From Chamaecyparis obtusa (lineage: Eukaryota; Streptophyta; Pinopsida; Cupressales; Cupressaceae), in the NCBI GenBank assembly GCA_027943335.1, contig BSBK01002089.1, positions 1,325,001 through 1,389,000 on the forward strand: 64,000 bases of DNA. Direction: 5' to 3'. Both the position numbers and the translations under genes were made by a program. Position 1 is the stretch's first letter; each line of letters starts with the position of its first letter. The notes beneath the pieces are model-generated. The model made no database searches. It had not been told where the DNA came from and saw nothing but the letters and a program-made list of their open reading frames with translations. Of the stretch, positions 23,690 to 35,700 are shown piece after piece.

Positions 23690-26600
23690 TTAGTCAATAC
23701 CTATATCATTTTGAAACATTGTTACTATCCCATTAACTCCTAAATTTGCTAGCATATCTACCTCTTTGTTACCTTCTCTATAGGTGTGTCTAATCTCATA
23801 TTTATATATATTGTCTATTATTTGGTTGATCTCTTCTATTTTAAAATTAAGAAGCCAGTTTGGAGTTTTTTTGGTTCGTATGGCATTGACAATTACTTGT
23901 GAATCTCCTTCTATAATAACCTTATTTATGTTTGGACTCTTGCATAACCTTAGGCCTTCCAATGCCGCTACACATTCCACCATGTTATTAGTGGTAGGGT
24001 TAATAGGCCTGGACTATTTAGCTATCACTTCTGATTTCCAATTGCGAATGATTCCCCCAATACCTGCTTCCCCAGGGTTACCTCTAGAGGCTCCATCAAA
24101 ATTCAATTTATACCAACCCACTTTTGGAGGTGTCCATTTATAGACGGCTTTATCTACCTTTACTCTAGGGCCACCATTTCCATATAAGGGTGGTATGTCT
24201 AGTTTAGGCCATTTAAATCTAATTTTATTGTCCCAATTCTTGAAGGAGTTCTCATAACTAAGCTTGTCTCTTAGTTTTCTATTAATAAGCTCTACTATTG
24301 ACACTTCTATTTGTTTGTGATTGAAGACCACTAAAGTTTCTAGTCCATGAAGATCCTTCTGTTTCTTTCTTTCCAAATTTCCCATACAACAACTAATGGA
24401 GTGATAATCCAAATATCCTTATATAAATTGTCTTTATATAGGGAGGGCCATGCTTTAAGGTTATTTAGTAGATCCTGGTGGGATGCCGACTTCCAACCTA
24501 AACATTGATGCAACCAATTCCAACATTTTTGTGCGAAAGGGAAATTAAGGAGGATATGATTTACATCCTCCGAATGGTTCTCACATAGGGGACACCTAGA
24601 AGGCCCTTCCAAACCTAATTTGGTAATTCTATCCGCACTAAAATTTCTATCTTGCAAGGCTGGCCATAAAAACATGCCCTCTTTGGGTAGGCACGATTTG
24701 TTCCAGCAAAGATTTAGCGGTATGTCTATATTATCCATTTTCTTCTCTTTGATTATCGTGTTGTAGCCCTCCTTGACCGTGTAGTTACCATTATTGGATC
24801 CTTCCCAAATTAAAATGTCTGATCTAGATTTAGGAGAAACTTCTCTAGAATTCAGAGTTATTGTAAGGTTTTGTTTCTCATGCCAAACAGGATCAATATC
24901 CTCTAACTTGCTCCATTTGAATGCTTCTTCCTTACTAAGGTAATCTTTAAGGTATACTCCTTTAACTCTTTTAAATCCTTCCATGAATTCTAAAGAAAAG
25001 CCTAGTTTTCTTAGGGGTGGGAGGCCAGCCCAAGAATCATCCCAAAAAAGTGCTTTGCCTCCAACACCTATATCCCATGTTAAATATTTACTGATAATAT
25101 CTCTGCAATCTTTCATAAAGTTCTATATACGTGAACCTTTAACATGAGAGGAGGATCTAAATATATTTATGGGTTCACCTTCAGGGATATATTTATTTAA
25201 TAGTATTGTTGCCCATTTACTACTTGATTCCTTATACATTCTCCATAAAAGTTTAGCTCCTAGAGCCTGATTTTGCTAGTGGAGATTTTTGATGCCCAGT
25301 CCTCCTTTTGAAATAGGTCTACATAAATTATCCAATTTAATGAGGGCAATTTTTTAATCTTCTGAAGGGCCTTGCCAATAGAAGTCCCTAAACAATTTAT
25401 CTATGCTATTTTTCACATTAGTAGGGAGGGGGAGAATCGACATATGGTATGTGGGTATAGCTGAGAGAACCGATTTAATCATAGTAGTTCTACCAGCTTT
25501 CGTTAACCATCTACCTTTCCAGGAGCTCCTTTTATTTTGAACTTTGGTGATAACTTGTTGCCACAATTTGGAAGATAGGATTCCTTTATCCAAGTCAATG
25601 CCAAGGTATTTACTTGGGAAATTACCTCTTTTGTAACCCATTACATTACATATCTCTAATTCTCTCTTTGGGGTAGTGTTAATAAAGAAGATCTCTGATT
25701 TGTTACTGTTGACACGCTGACCAGATGCTTTCATATATAGGTTTAAAATATTTTTAAAGGTTCTAGCTTCTTTTTTACTTGCATACCTGGGTAGGATAAT
25801 ATCATCTGTGAATTGTTGGTGTGTTATATTTGGTACGTTTTCTGCTGCCTTTAACCCCACAATTCCACCTTCCATTTGATTTTTGGTTATGGTTCTTCCT
25901 AGCGCATCCACCATAATAACATACAGAAAGGGTGATATAGGATCTCCCTATCTAATTCCTCTAGATATATCGAAAAACCCTTCCAGAGACCCGTTAATTA
26001 GAACTAAAATTTTAGGGGTTGAAATGCAATTAAATATGAGATTAATCCATTGTTTTGAAAATCCAAAGGCTTCCGTGCACTTACAAAGAAATCTCCAGTC
26101 TACTTTATCATATGCTTTTTGTATGTCTACTTTGATGAGCATACTTGGAACCTTAGTTATTTGAGCAGTATGGATTACTTCCTGTGCAATGATAATGCCA
26201 TCCAATATCGATCTGTTCGCTACAAAACCTATTTGTTCTTTTGATATTATATTGGGAAGAAAATTTTTTAGTCTATTCGCTCGACATTTGAAGAGAATCT
26301 TGTAAACAGTATTACATAGGGCTATAGGTCTAAAGTCCGCTAGCTCCACACTTTCATTTTTCTTAGGTATTAAAATGAAAAAGGTATTGTTTATTTCATT
26401 TAACAAGGATCCTAAGTTCTTGGTTACTTCTACTGCTTGCCATACCTCCTCCCCAATGAAGTGCCAACATTTCTGAAAAAAACCGGCTTGGAACCCATCT
26501 GGGCCTGGGGATTTCTCTGGGTGGAATTGGTACATTGCTGATTTCACTTCTTCTAGGGATAATTTATTATTAAGAATTTTATTGTCTTCTTCCGAAAGTA

Positions 26601-27891
26601 GCTTTGGTATAGCTTTAAGCATTTTTTTTTGAGCTTCCATGTCCATGGCTTCTATTTTGTTAAGGAGGGTTTCATAGAATTGTGTGAGAGTATTCGAGAT
26701 CTGCTCAGGGTTGTCTGTGAAATGATCCTTATCTATCTTAAGATTAGAAATTCTGTTGATACTTCTTTTGAAATTTATGGTGTTATGGAAGAATTTAGTG
26801 TTGCTATCTCCTTCCTTTAGCCAAGTTTCCCTTGATTTTTGTTTCCAAAAAATCTCTTCTTTAAGGAGGACATCATTGTATCTATTCATTAATTCTTTTT
26901 CTTTGTGATAACTTTGTTCATTCATTCCTTGTGTTATTACTATATTATTAAGGTCTGCTATCTCTTGTTCTAACTTATCTTTTTCTTCAAAGATGTTATT
27001 AAACTTATTTTTATTCCATTCTAATGCCTTGTTCTTTATAATTTTTAGTTTTGCTGTTAGACAAAACATTTTGGATCCTTTGACTGATATTTGGTTCCAC
27101 CATTCCTCTAGGAGATTAATGAATTCTGGGTTTTGAAACCACATGAATTCAAATTTGAATGAATTTCTGGATGGCTTTGAGTCTTCTATAATAGAGAGAA
27201 GTATAGGGAAGTGATCTGATCCTACCTTGGGAAGGATCTCTACTGAGTACAGCTGTTTAAAATTATCTGAATGAGTTCTAATAAAGAACCTATCCAATTT
27301 TTCCGCAATGTGACTAAAACCTGCTCTTCTGTTATTCCATGTGTATACACCATTTTTTGTGTTAATGATAATTAAATGATTATCTTTTGCCCATTTTCTG
27401 AAGTCTTTAAGGGCTTGGGATTCATATTTTAAGCTTCTTGACTTTTCCTCCAGACTTAGGATTGCATTAAAATCTCCTCCAATAAATACAGGGGCTCCTG
27501 GATTATTACTCAAAAAGAGGTGAATCTCTTGCCAAAATCTCCTTTTTTCTTCATTTGGAGTGGGTCCATAAACATTGATTAGGTAGAATTTTAGATTGGA
27601 TTAATAGCTTTGGATGTTAAAGGCCATCCAATTACTATTCATGGATATAAGTACAACTAAAATTTTATGGGGGTCCCATAGTGTTGCTAACCCACCGGAG
27701 AGACCTACAAAAGGTTCAAATTCTGATTTCCATATACCTAATTTCTTACTAGCTTTAACGAATTCTAATGAATTAAGTTTAGTTTCCTGTAGAAGAATAA
27801 TTTCAGATTCGAAGGTTTTTAGGTGCCTTTTTAATAGTCTTTGTTTGTTAGGGGCATTTAAACCCCTAACATTCCAAGTAGTGACTTTCAT
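23690..27891 (-). pseudogene. LINE ORF2: endonuclease, RT, zinc domain, RNase H
   Basis: About 1,400 codons, starting at ATG 27891 (MKVTTWNVRGLN). Apurinic-type endonuclease motifs: WNVRG, LLQETKL, FIGGDFNAIL, GSDHFPILL (near 27195). RT motifs: SPGPDGFQAGFF (about 26500), LIPKKNES..DFRPIALCN, KVDIQKAYDKVDW, a broken RQGDP motif reading RGIR-stop-GDPISP (25948), and FTDDIILP in place of the usual F/YADD. A zf-RVT domain (CPLCENHSEDVNH, about 24570) precedes RNase H (LNFDGASRGNPG, IEGDSQVIV, REGNKEVDMLAN). It would nick target DNA and prime reverse transcription. In-frame stops at 27601, 25948, 25354, about 25276, 25130 and 24014, plus one frameshift near 24345-24400. Most stops are explained by single C-to-T or G-to-A changes, so the copy died by base decay. 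Confidence 0.92.
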
Positions 27892-30800
27892 TGTTCTTTG
27901 GGAAGGCACTTCCCCTTCCCTGTGTTCAATATGTCAACTATGTTTTTTTGCTTTTCAGCATTGCCATCTAGCGCTCTTAGTTCTACTATTGATTTCCTAC
28001 CTCTTTTCTTTTTTAATTTATTAATATTAGGAATACTTAGGCTGCCTCTAGTTAAGGCTATACCTAGTTCTCTATTTTCATTAGTTATTCTGAAAAGGCC
28101 CTCAATCGCATCTTTAACTAATGTTGTTTCTCCCACAGTTCCAATTATTGAATTGAAATTGATTATCTGGGCTTTTTAGTTTATCCTCTATAAGTATGTA
28201 GGGTTCATTTCTATCTATTAACTCTTTACCAAAAAATTCTATTATATTTTCATCCTTCCCTGATAGATCCACATCCAGGGATTCTAATTCTAGAGGAATT
28301 GTAACAGCTTGTGTCACTCCCTTTTCGATAATTGGTTCATTAATTATTTTTTCTTTTTGTATTTCTCTATTTTCTATCTTATTAATATCTAACTAATCTA
28401 GATATTTTCCTGGTGTGTTGGAGGGGCTATTTCTGAGACTTCCTTCCTTGAGTGTAGAGGGTCGGAAGGCTGAGTCTGTTTAAGGTCCTTGTCCTTGTTT
28501 TCTTCTAGCATACATTCCTGAATTTGCTTAATTAATAATTCTTTTTGAATTTTTAGTTCGTCGAAATCACAAATCTCCTCTAAGAACATGTCCATCTGAT
28601 CATCTATTAATGATTCTCCTAAGTAATTAATAATTTGATTAACTTCCTCTTCAATTTTATTTGCCTGATCTACTATTTCTTCTATATTATCACAATCAGG
28701 TTTTTGGGTTTGTTGTGTTTGTAGCTCGGTCCTATTACCTTCGAGTTGTAAATGAGTATTATTTTTTCATTGCTCAGTCTTTTCTGGTTCAATTTCCTTA
28801 GTATGATTTTCATTGAGTTTCTGACTATTTAGGTGTATTGTGTTATTAATTATTGGAAATGGTTCTTCAATTTCTAGATGAATTTTTAATTTAACCTTTT
28901 GTTTGTTAATTTTTTCTTTTATTACTATTTTATCTTTTTTAGCATTTGCTGGATAATCCTCATTTTGTGGTAAGTTATATGGCATATGGGGATTGGGGAT
29001 CTTTTCTATTACTATTTCCTCATTCATCTGAGGTTGATTGGATAATGAAAAGTTTAAACATGTGTCTGCTATGGGATGCATCCTATCCATTCTTTGAGTC
29101 TTTATAGGGCTGATTATAAAACACCCTTTGTCTTACATAACTTTATCTTCATTTCTTTATTGAGTTGATTCATAAGGTTAAAGTTTTGGGGGAACTTCTA
29201 GGGATAAGCTCCTTCGATAAAATTTTCTATTATTCTAGGATTGATTATGATCGAGTTAGAGTTAAAGTTTAATTGGATGGGTGAGATGTATTTTTGATGA
29301 AATTCCATTTCCACTATAACAATTTTGTCATTTTGATTAAAAGTTGATTCTATAGTCCCTATGTATTTTCCAAATTTATTACCTATATTACTAATGATTT
29401 CCTTGTTGGAAAATTCTAAAGGCAGGTTATTTAAAGAGACACCCTTCTCTATTCTAAAATCATTTAAAAGCATTGGATTGAACAATGTCACCCATTCAAA
29501 AAAGGAAAATGATATGTTCCTAAATTTAATATCCTTTCTGTTCAAAATGCTATCCTTCAGATTCTTTTTAATGCAGTCTATAAAAATAAAATGATCCATA
29601 AGGATTGATATACTTACCTCCCTCGGTAGTAGTAATGATAATTCCTTCATCACATGATTGACAGATACTCCTATACCATTCCAGATACAAATCAAACCTT
29701 TTTCTGCTAAGAGTTTATGTTGCTACATAATAACATCACTATCTAAAATGATAGTATCATACTGATTGGTATGATTAATCTTTACTAGTTTCTGCTGTAT
29801 GATTTGCCTATGTGGTAGTGTATAAGCTACACAATTTAAAGCTTCATGAAGTGAATCATTATAAAAAGCATGGTCACCTTTATTATTACTGATCATAGAT
29901 CCTGATTGCCTCTCCTTCCTTCTACGGTGAGGAGGGCTATATTTTAGATTGTTAATCACTGGAACATCACAATTAAAAAATTTTCCCTTTTGATTAGAGT
30001 TCCCTCCAGAAAAAGGTGGGATCTTTGTGTGATACGGTAGGGCTTTATGGCTTCTGGATGAACTGAATCCATCTTATTCTACCGTGCCCCATAGCCCTTA
30101 TCCACAAAGATCATAGTCCTTTTGTGGGGAGGCGAGTATTTTCTTTTATCATTATCTTCCTCTTTAAGCAAATCAAAGGAATTATTTAGAGATAAATTAA
30201 AAGGACTGTGGGATAACGGATACCTGTTAACCTTTTTCTTGTTTTTTACTATTTTCTAAGTGAAATCTTTCTTCTTCGTGCATATGAGAGGTGCTTGGTT
30301 GGTAAGATCCTACCTTCCCCCTTAGCAGATAGGGGTTCCTTGGTTCTGCAATCTACATTATGCTCAGGTCTTCCCACCTTAGCAATCCTGTAGCCTATGC
30401 GCACTTTCGCATACTTAGTTTTTGCAAAATTATTTATCTGCTTGTCCAAAGTTTGGACTGAGAAAACTTTTTTCTTTACATCCCTATTTTGTTTAGAGAT
30501 TTCATTGTATGCCCTTAAAATAGAAACGGGTTTTTCAACCCTAGCGTTAACCTTCAGAATTTCACTCTGAGAACCCTTTTCCTGCTTGTTTGATGTGGAA
30601 GGCTCATTAGGGTTTACAGAGGAGTGCTTATTTGAAGCTGAATCATCAATGGAGGAAATTGGTTTTTTTCGAGAGAATATTGCATACAATTCCCAATCTG
30701 TATTTTCATCAGCTAGTTTCTTCTATTTTACTGTGAACTCATCCAAATGCTCATAAGTAGGGTGATTCTGCACAGGCTTTCGACAATCCTTTTTTTTATG

Positions 30801-31061
30801 GCCGTAGAGCCAGCAATTAAAACAATAGCTTGTAAAAACCTCTTTTTTCTCTTGCTTCTTTGAAGCTTCTACAACCGATTTGGGCATTTCTACCCTAAGC
30901 TTTGCCTTGTTGTTTTTGTCTGCATCTTGCTTCACGTTTAGTGTCGAATGCATAATACCTATATTTATCTGTCTTCTTTGGAAGGTAGATTTCCTTTTTG
31001 AATTTGTAGTTCGCAGTTCACATTTTATCTCTAAAAATGCGTTGAAAATGGTGGAAGCCAT
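27888..31061 (-). pseudogene. LINE ORF1: CCHC knuckle and DUF4283-like region
   Basis: A region of about 1,058 codons from ATG 31061 (MASTIFNAFLE) to the TGA at 27890-27888, broken by several frameshifts and stops. An N-terminal CCHC knuckle, CFNCWLYGHKKKDC, lies at about 30780-30830. A DUF4283-like (RRM-type) block follows at 29690-29200 (VSLNNLPLEFSNKEI, GNKFGKYIGTIESTF), then an acidic low-complexity tail (29090-28400). It would be the RNA-binding protein of the LINE particle. The usual plant order is DUF4283 then knuckle; here the knuckle comes first and the total is long, so two originally separate ORFs are possible. The TGA overlaps the ORF2 ATG (ATGA, 27891-27888). Confidence 0.75.
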
Positions 31062-31185
31062 TCGAAGCAAAACACTGGTTGCCTCTCCCGTGAAAGATGA
31101 AATTGATCTTGCACCCTCTGATTTGGATGGTGATTAAAAAAGTTTTACAGCAGAGCGAATCTTCAAATTAGGCCATTCGTAACAG
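31062..31185 (-). other. LINE 5' end
   Basis: About 124 bp between the 5' boundary set by the target duplication (31186-31199) and the ORF1 ATG. The first 50 bp (31136-31185) recur at about 641-690 in the left arm. This stretch would contain the internal promoter if the element has one. Confidence 0.7.
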
Positions 31186-32033
31186 TATACATCAACATGT
31201 TTTACTTTTAAGCATATTTAATTTATATTTCAAGGTTGAATCCAAAGTTGATGTCTAAATTAGGAAACCTCATTCTACACAACATTTATCTTTTTTGTGT
31301 GTGCAGCAACAAGTGGTGTTGTTGCATAGAGAGATAAAAATTTATCAAGAGATTTTCTATAAAATTTTTGAAATTCACTAGAAACTGTAGGGAACAAGGT
31401 CACTTATGCTATTCCAATTAATAGGGTGACTAAGTTTCCATAAATCCCCCAATCTCTACTTCAATTTTTTTTTGCATGTGTTATTGTCTCTCATTTTGGT
31501 TTCTAGTTTTGATATTTGCATGATAATTCTAGATTTTTCTCTGGATGAAGGAACTCATCTTTCATCCCTATATAGCCCTACACCTAAAACATTTCAATTA
31601 CATTTTAATAACCATAGTCTCTTACAACAAAGGATCATTATATAAACCTAGTGCTTCATTCCTATTGAGGCCTAGAGGATCATCTTCCTCTAAATGTAAG
31701 AGGGGATATGCACATTGTTTCCTAGTTTGCCCATGCATCCTAACAAAAATTATTTCCCACCTTACATTCTTGTGAACCGAACACCTTACATCTTAATTCT
31801 CGCTTGGACAGCTAGATTTATTTGTATGCATTTTATTAACCCGTATTTATGTATCATATCATTCATATATTTTATTTATCTAGTGAGCTAATTTAATTTT
31901 ACATGTCATGTAAAACACAAAAATGTTTCTTTCCCTGCATTTTCTCTACATTTCATGTATCTTAATTTGATTTGTATGTATTTTAATTCATATAATTTAT
32001 GTATACCTTATTTGATTATAGTGCATCTCATGA

Positions 32034-32589
32034 ATGAAGTTATTGTCTTCTTTTTCAAGTTCAATTTTACGTTTTATTGAAGATTTTGAAGATGTTCCCT
32101 TTCATTCATATGATGATAAATTTTTCTTCCTTTTATTCATAACTATAATCTACCATATCCAAAAATTGATCCCACACATGAGGATGTTTCGGCAGAAGAG
32201 AAGATTAAATCAAAACTTGTTCCAAAAATAAGTTCTCGAGGAATGATATTTCTCCATCTAAACTATATCTCCCCTATGTTGATATTTTGGAGGAAGATAA
32301 TTGTATTATAAACACCTTTATTAATATCACTTTCTTCTGCCTAAATGGCATCCCTTATAGAGATGAAGCACTGATGAATATTGTTAATCTCTCTCTTAAA
32401 TTTTGTCCCCCTCAAGAGAATAGTGTAGATTCAAAGGATGTCTTTATTACCAGTTTCATTGAGGCTTTCCCTTATAGAGATGAAATTTGTAAAAAAACCA
32501 AACCTAATCAAGTTAATATGATTCATTTTTCGGGTAGTAAGAATCCTAAGATTATTTTCCAGCTTCATCAAGGTATCCGTCAACCTTAA
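32034..32589 (+). pseudogene. Unknown ORF remnant (left-arm copy)
   Basis: Not recognised. A protein-like stretch of about 185 residues can be read with two frame changes: MKLLSSFSSSILRFIEDFED, then PTHEDVSAEEKIKSKL, then LEEDNCIINTFINITFFCLN to GIRQP and a stop at 32587-32589. The same reading, with the second frame change in the same place, exists on the minus strand of the right arm, so the break predates the duplication. Composition is ordinary, no transmembrane or zinc motif seen. It lies just outside the copia 3' LTR, so it may be a fragment of a host gene or an older element. Confidence 0.4.
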
Positions 32590-32721
32590 ATAATCTATTG
32601 ATTATTTTACGAGGTGTTTTATAACCCTATTATCATGTCATACATCACAAATAAAACTCAAAACAAAAATAAAGATTCGAATATTAATCTCCCTTCTCAA
32701 CATTTCCTTCATCTCCACATC

Positions 32722-33330
32722 TGTTAGAAGTATTAAAAGAATGAAAATAAGTTCATGAAAATAATCCAAGAAAGTAAAGTGCAAGAAGGAGTTTACCATC
32801 AGCCAAATATCAGATAAAGTTGCAAGATCAATCACCAAAACATGAGAATAATCCAAGAATCCCAATAAAGAGCCAAGAGATTTTTGAAGGGGGAAAGGAA
32901 AAGAAAAAGTTTATCCTCAAGAAAAAACCCTTTGTGTATTATGAATGAGGTAAGAAAATCCTAAAGAGAGAGATATAATATGAGCAACAAGCTCAATACA
33001 ATACTAAGAGAACTAATATGTCAAGATGAGAGAAAATTGTGTAGGAAATGTGAGAAAATTGTGTCAAGTGTGTGGAGAAGCATCTCTTAAGTAGAGATGA
33101 GTGCAGGAGTTTTCATGTAACTCTGATGTGTATGAGTGCCACATTCATGCAAAACTAATATCCATATTAAAGGAATTACAATATATGAGTTGTCCTCCCA
33201 CTTGGACTAGAGGACAAAATTACCTATAGAGATTCCTATAGGAATATCCTAAAATAAATAAAAGGAGGATACTTTGGTTTATCTTCAAATTAAATAAAAA
33301 TAACCAAGGCAAGATTACTACATTCTAACA
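32722..33330 (-). repeat. Copia 3' LTR in the left arm
   Basis: 609 bp on the minus strand, ends TGTTAG/CTAACA, preceded on its own strand by a G-rich polypurine tract (cccccc at 33331-33336 on the plus strand). Homologous to 56415-57064 with small indels. Confidence 0.85.
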
Positions 33331-34821
33331 CCCCCCATTAATCTTTACTTGGGGTGATTACATCAATGGGTATCAAACACAAATTTTTGCAATGAAATTC
33401 ATTTTTTTCTCTAGCAAGAGGCTTTGTAAAAATATCTACAACTTTATCTTCACCCTTTCAATAGATGAGGGACACTATCTTTTCTTTAATTTTCTTTGCA
33501 ATGAATTGGTGGTGATGAGAAATGTTCTTTGACTTTGCATGGTAAACCAGAATCTTTGATAAGGCTGTTGTGCTTTGATTGTCACAATATAAAGATGTAG
33601 GTTCTTGTTGAGGTAGACCAAAATCTTCAAGTATTATTCTAAGCTATAAAGCATCTTTAGAGGCATGAATAAAACTTTTGTACTGAGCTTTGATAGAAGA
33701 TAGAGAAATAGATTGATCTTTTTTACTTTTCCAAGATATAGCACCCGAACCAAGAGAAAAATAATAACCACAAGTAGATTTCCCATCATTGGTGTCTCCA
33801 CCTAAATCTGAATTAGTAAAACCTTTTAAATAAAAATTAGAGTTTGCATCATAAAATAATCCTAAGTTAATAGTACCTTTAATGTATCATAATATTCTTT
33901 TAGCAATTTTGAAGTGTGTTTTTTGAGGTTTGGACATGAATATTGTAACCGAACCAACACTAAAAGATATATCAGGTCTAGTGATAGTTAGATAATTTAA
34001 ACTACCTATGAGTTGTCTATAAGGAGTAGCATCTTTAAATGGAGATTCCATATCTATCATTAACTTAGTTCCTAATTCACATGGAATTTAAATATTGTTA
34101 GCATCATTCATATGAAATCTATCTAGAAGATATTTAGCATATTTACTTTGAGAAATAAAAATACCCTTAGGGGTCTTCCAAATTCAAATTCCTAGGAAAT
34201 AATATAAAATTCCTAAATCAGTCATTTAATTTTTTTGGTTAAAATTTGGAACTTAATATAAGAAATTAAATGCTTAGAGCTAGAAGTAAGAATCAAATCA
34301 TCAAAATAAAGAATGATAATAATAATGTCATCTTTACTATGCTTGATATACAAGTTAGGATCATTTTTACTTCTTTCAAAACCTTGAGAAATGAAGAAAG
34401 CATTAATTTTGGAATACAACTTTCTAGGAGATTGCTTTAAACCATAAATAGATTTATTTAGTTTTCATACTAGTTGTTCATGACCTTCTTTAATAAAATT
34501 GGGAGGTTAGGACATATAGATTTATTCACGCAAATCACCATTTTATAAACCCCTTTTAACATCCATTTGGTGAATAGGCCAGTTCATTTTAGAATCGAAA
34601 GCAAGAACAACTTTAATGGTAGGCATTTTTGCAATAGGGTAAAATGTCTCATTATAGTCTAGACCTTCAATTTGACAGAAACCTCTTGCTACTAATCTAG
34701 CTTTAAACTTCTTAATTTTATTATTGGCATTCAACTTAGTTTTATATAACCGTTTGCATGAAACTAGATTTTTATCATGAGGTAAATAAACTAAATCCCA
34801 AGTATTATTAGAAATTAAAGT
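33331..34821 (-). pseudogene. Copia RT-RNase H fragment (left arm)
   Basis: Minus strand, 5'-truncated at 34821. RT blocks: KARLVARGFCQIEGLDYNET (about 34700), [25 protein letters not shown] and YFDDLILTSSS where the family has YVDD. The RNase H part (33340-34020) is fuller than in the right arm. Many stops and frameshifts. The right-arm copy of the YVDD region differs at about 7 of 65 residues, a rough guide to arm divergence. Confidence 0.85.
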
Positions 34822-35700
34822 GGATAGATCTAATGTTCATTGGCTGCCTCCTAAGCATGGGGTTATCAAGATCAACTTTGATGGTGCCTTTTGGGGCAAC
34901 CCAGGTAATTTTGGCATTGGAATTTGTTTGAGAAATCATTATGGAATACCTTTAGCACTAAAATATTTACCAATCCCTAAAGGTATTAACAATCAAGTAG
35001 AAGTCTATGCCTTACTGCAAGGTTTAGTTCTTGCTGCTTCTCTCAATCTCACCCAGGTTCATGTTGAAGGTGACTTCCTCATTACAATTCATGCTTGCTT
35101 TAGCAGAGTAGTGCATAACCAAAAATTAGCTTATATTTTTAAACAAGTTTGGAGGTTGGTTGAATCTTTTCAAGAATGTGTTTTTTCACATATATATCGG
35201 GAAGGAAACCAAGTTGCAGATTACCTATCAAACTTAGGCTGTGATGACATTTCAACACATGAGCATGATGTGGCTTCTATACTCGATGCTCATCCAAGTT
35301 TGGCAGAAATTATTAATGGTGAGTCGGTTAAGGCATGACAACATTGGTACAAAGGATACTTTCTCCATCACTGGATTATGGATAGCAGGCATATGGGATT
35401 CAGGGTGCTTTATACTATGGGATTGTTGATTGTCAATTGGCTGATAGAAATGAGCATTTCCCCAATTCCAGTTTGTGAGAGAAAAATCATTTAGCATTGA
35501 GTTGTTTTAGATGTATATAATCTACATCCAAGTAATCTGATGTTGGATTGGGTTTCAAAAGGTTATTAGGTTTATATTATGTACTGGACAAGGATACTAG
35601 GTTTTCTTCTCTGGTTCTTTCCCGGTTGAGTCCTTGAACCATATTATATTTAATATATATATATAGTGGCTAGTCCACTTTGTTAAAAAAAAAAACAAAA
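34822..35700 (+). mobile_element. 5'-truncated LINE tail with RNase H
   Basis: Plus strand. An open frame to 35338 (about 170 residues) is an L1-type RNase H: INFDGAFWGNPG, NNQVEVYALLQGL, VEGDF and EGNQVADYLSNLG, all four acidic positions present. A 350 bp 3' untranslated region follows, ending in a small hairpin (AGTGG..CCACT, about 35665-35680) and a poly(A) tail (35684-35700). It starts exactly where the left arm of the inverted duplication stops. No target duplication is visible. The RNase H differs clearly from that of the large LINE, so it is another family. Confidence 0.87.

Larger units (their letters stand above)
31186..34821. repeat. Left arm (inner part) of the inverted duplication
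   Basis: Reverse complement of about 55337-58560. It carries, on the minus strand, a copia RT-RNase H fragment and its 3' LTR (32722-33330), then the unknown ORF remnant and A+T-rich flank. Similarity stops abruptly at 34821, where a LINE tail begins. Relative to the right arm it keeps 405 bp of copia RNase H that the right arm has lost. Confidence 0.88.

Noticed and set aside
23784..24143. 119-codon plus-strand frame, and others at 25883, 27614 and 27898
   Set aside because: They are antisense shadows of LINE ORF2 and ORF1, which have clear domains on the minus strand.
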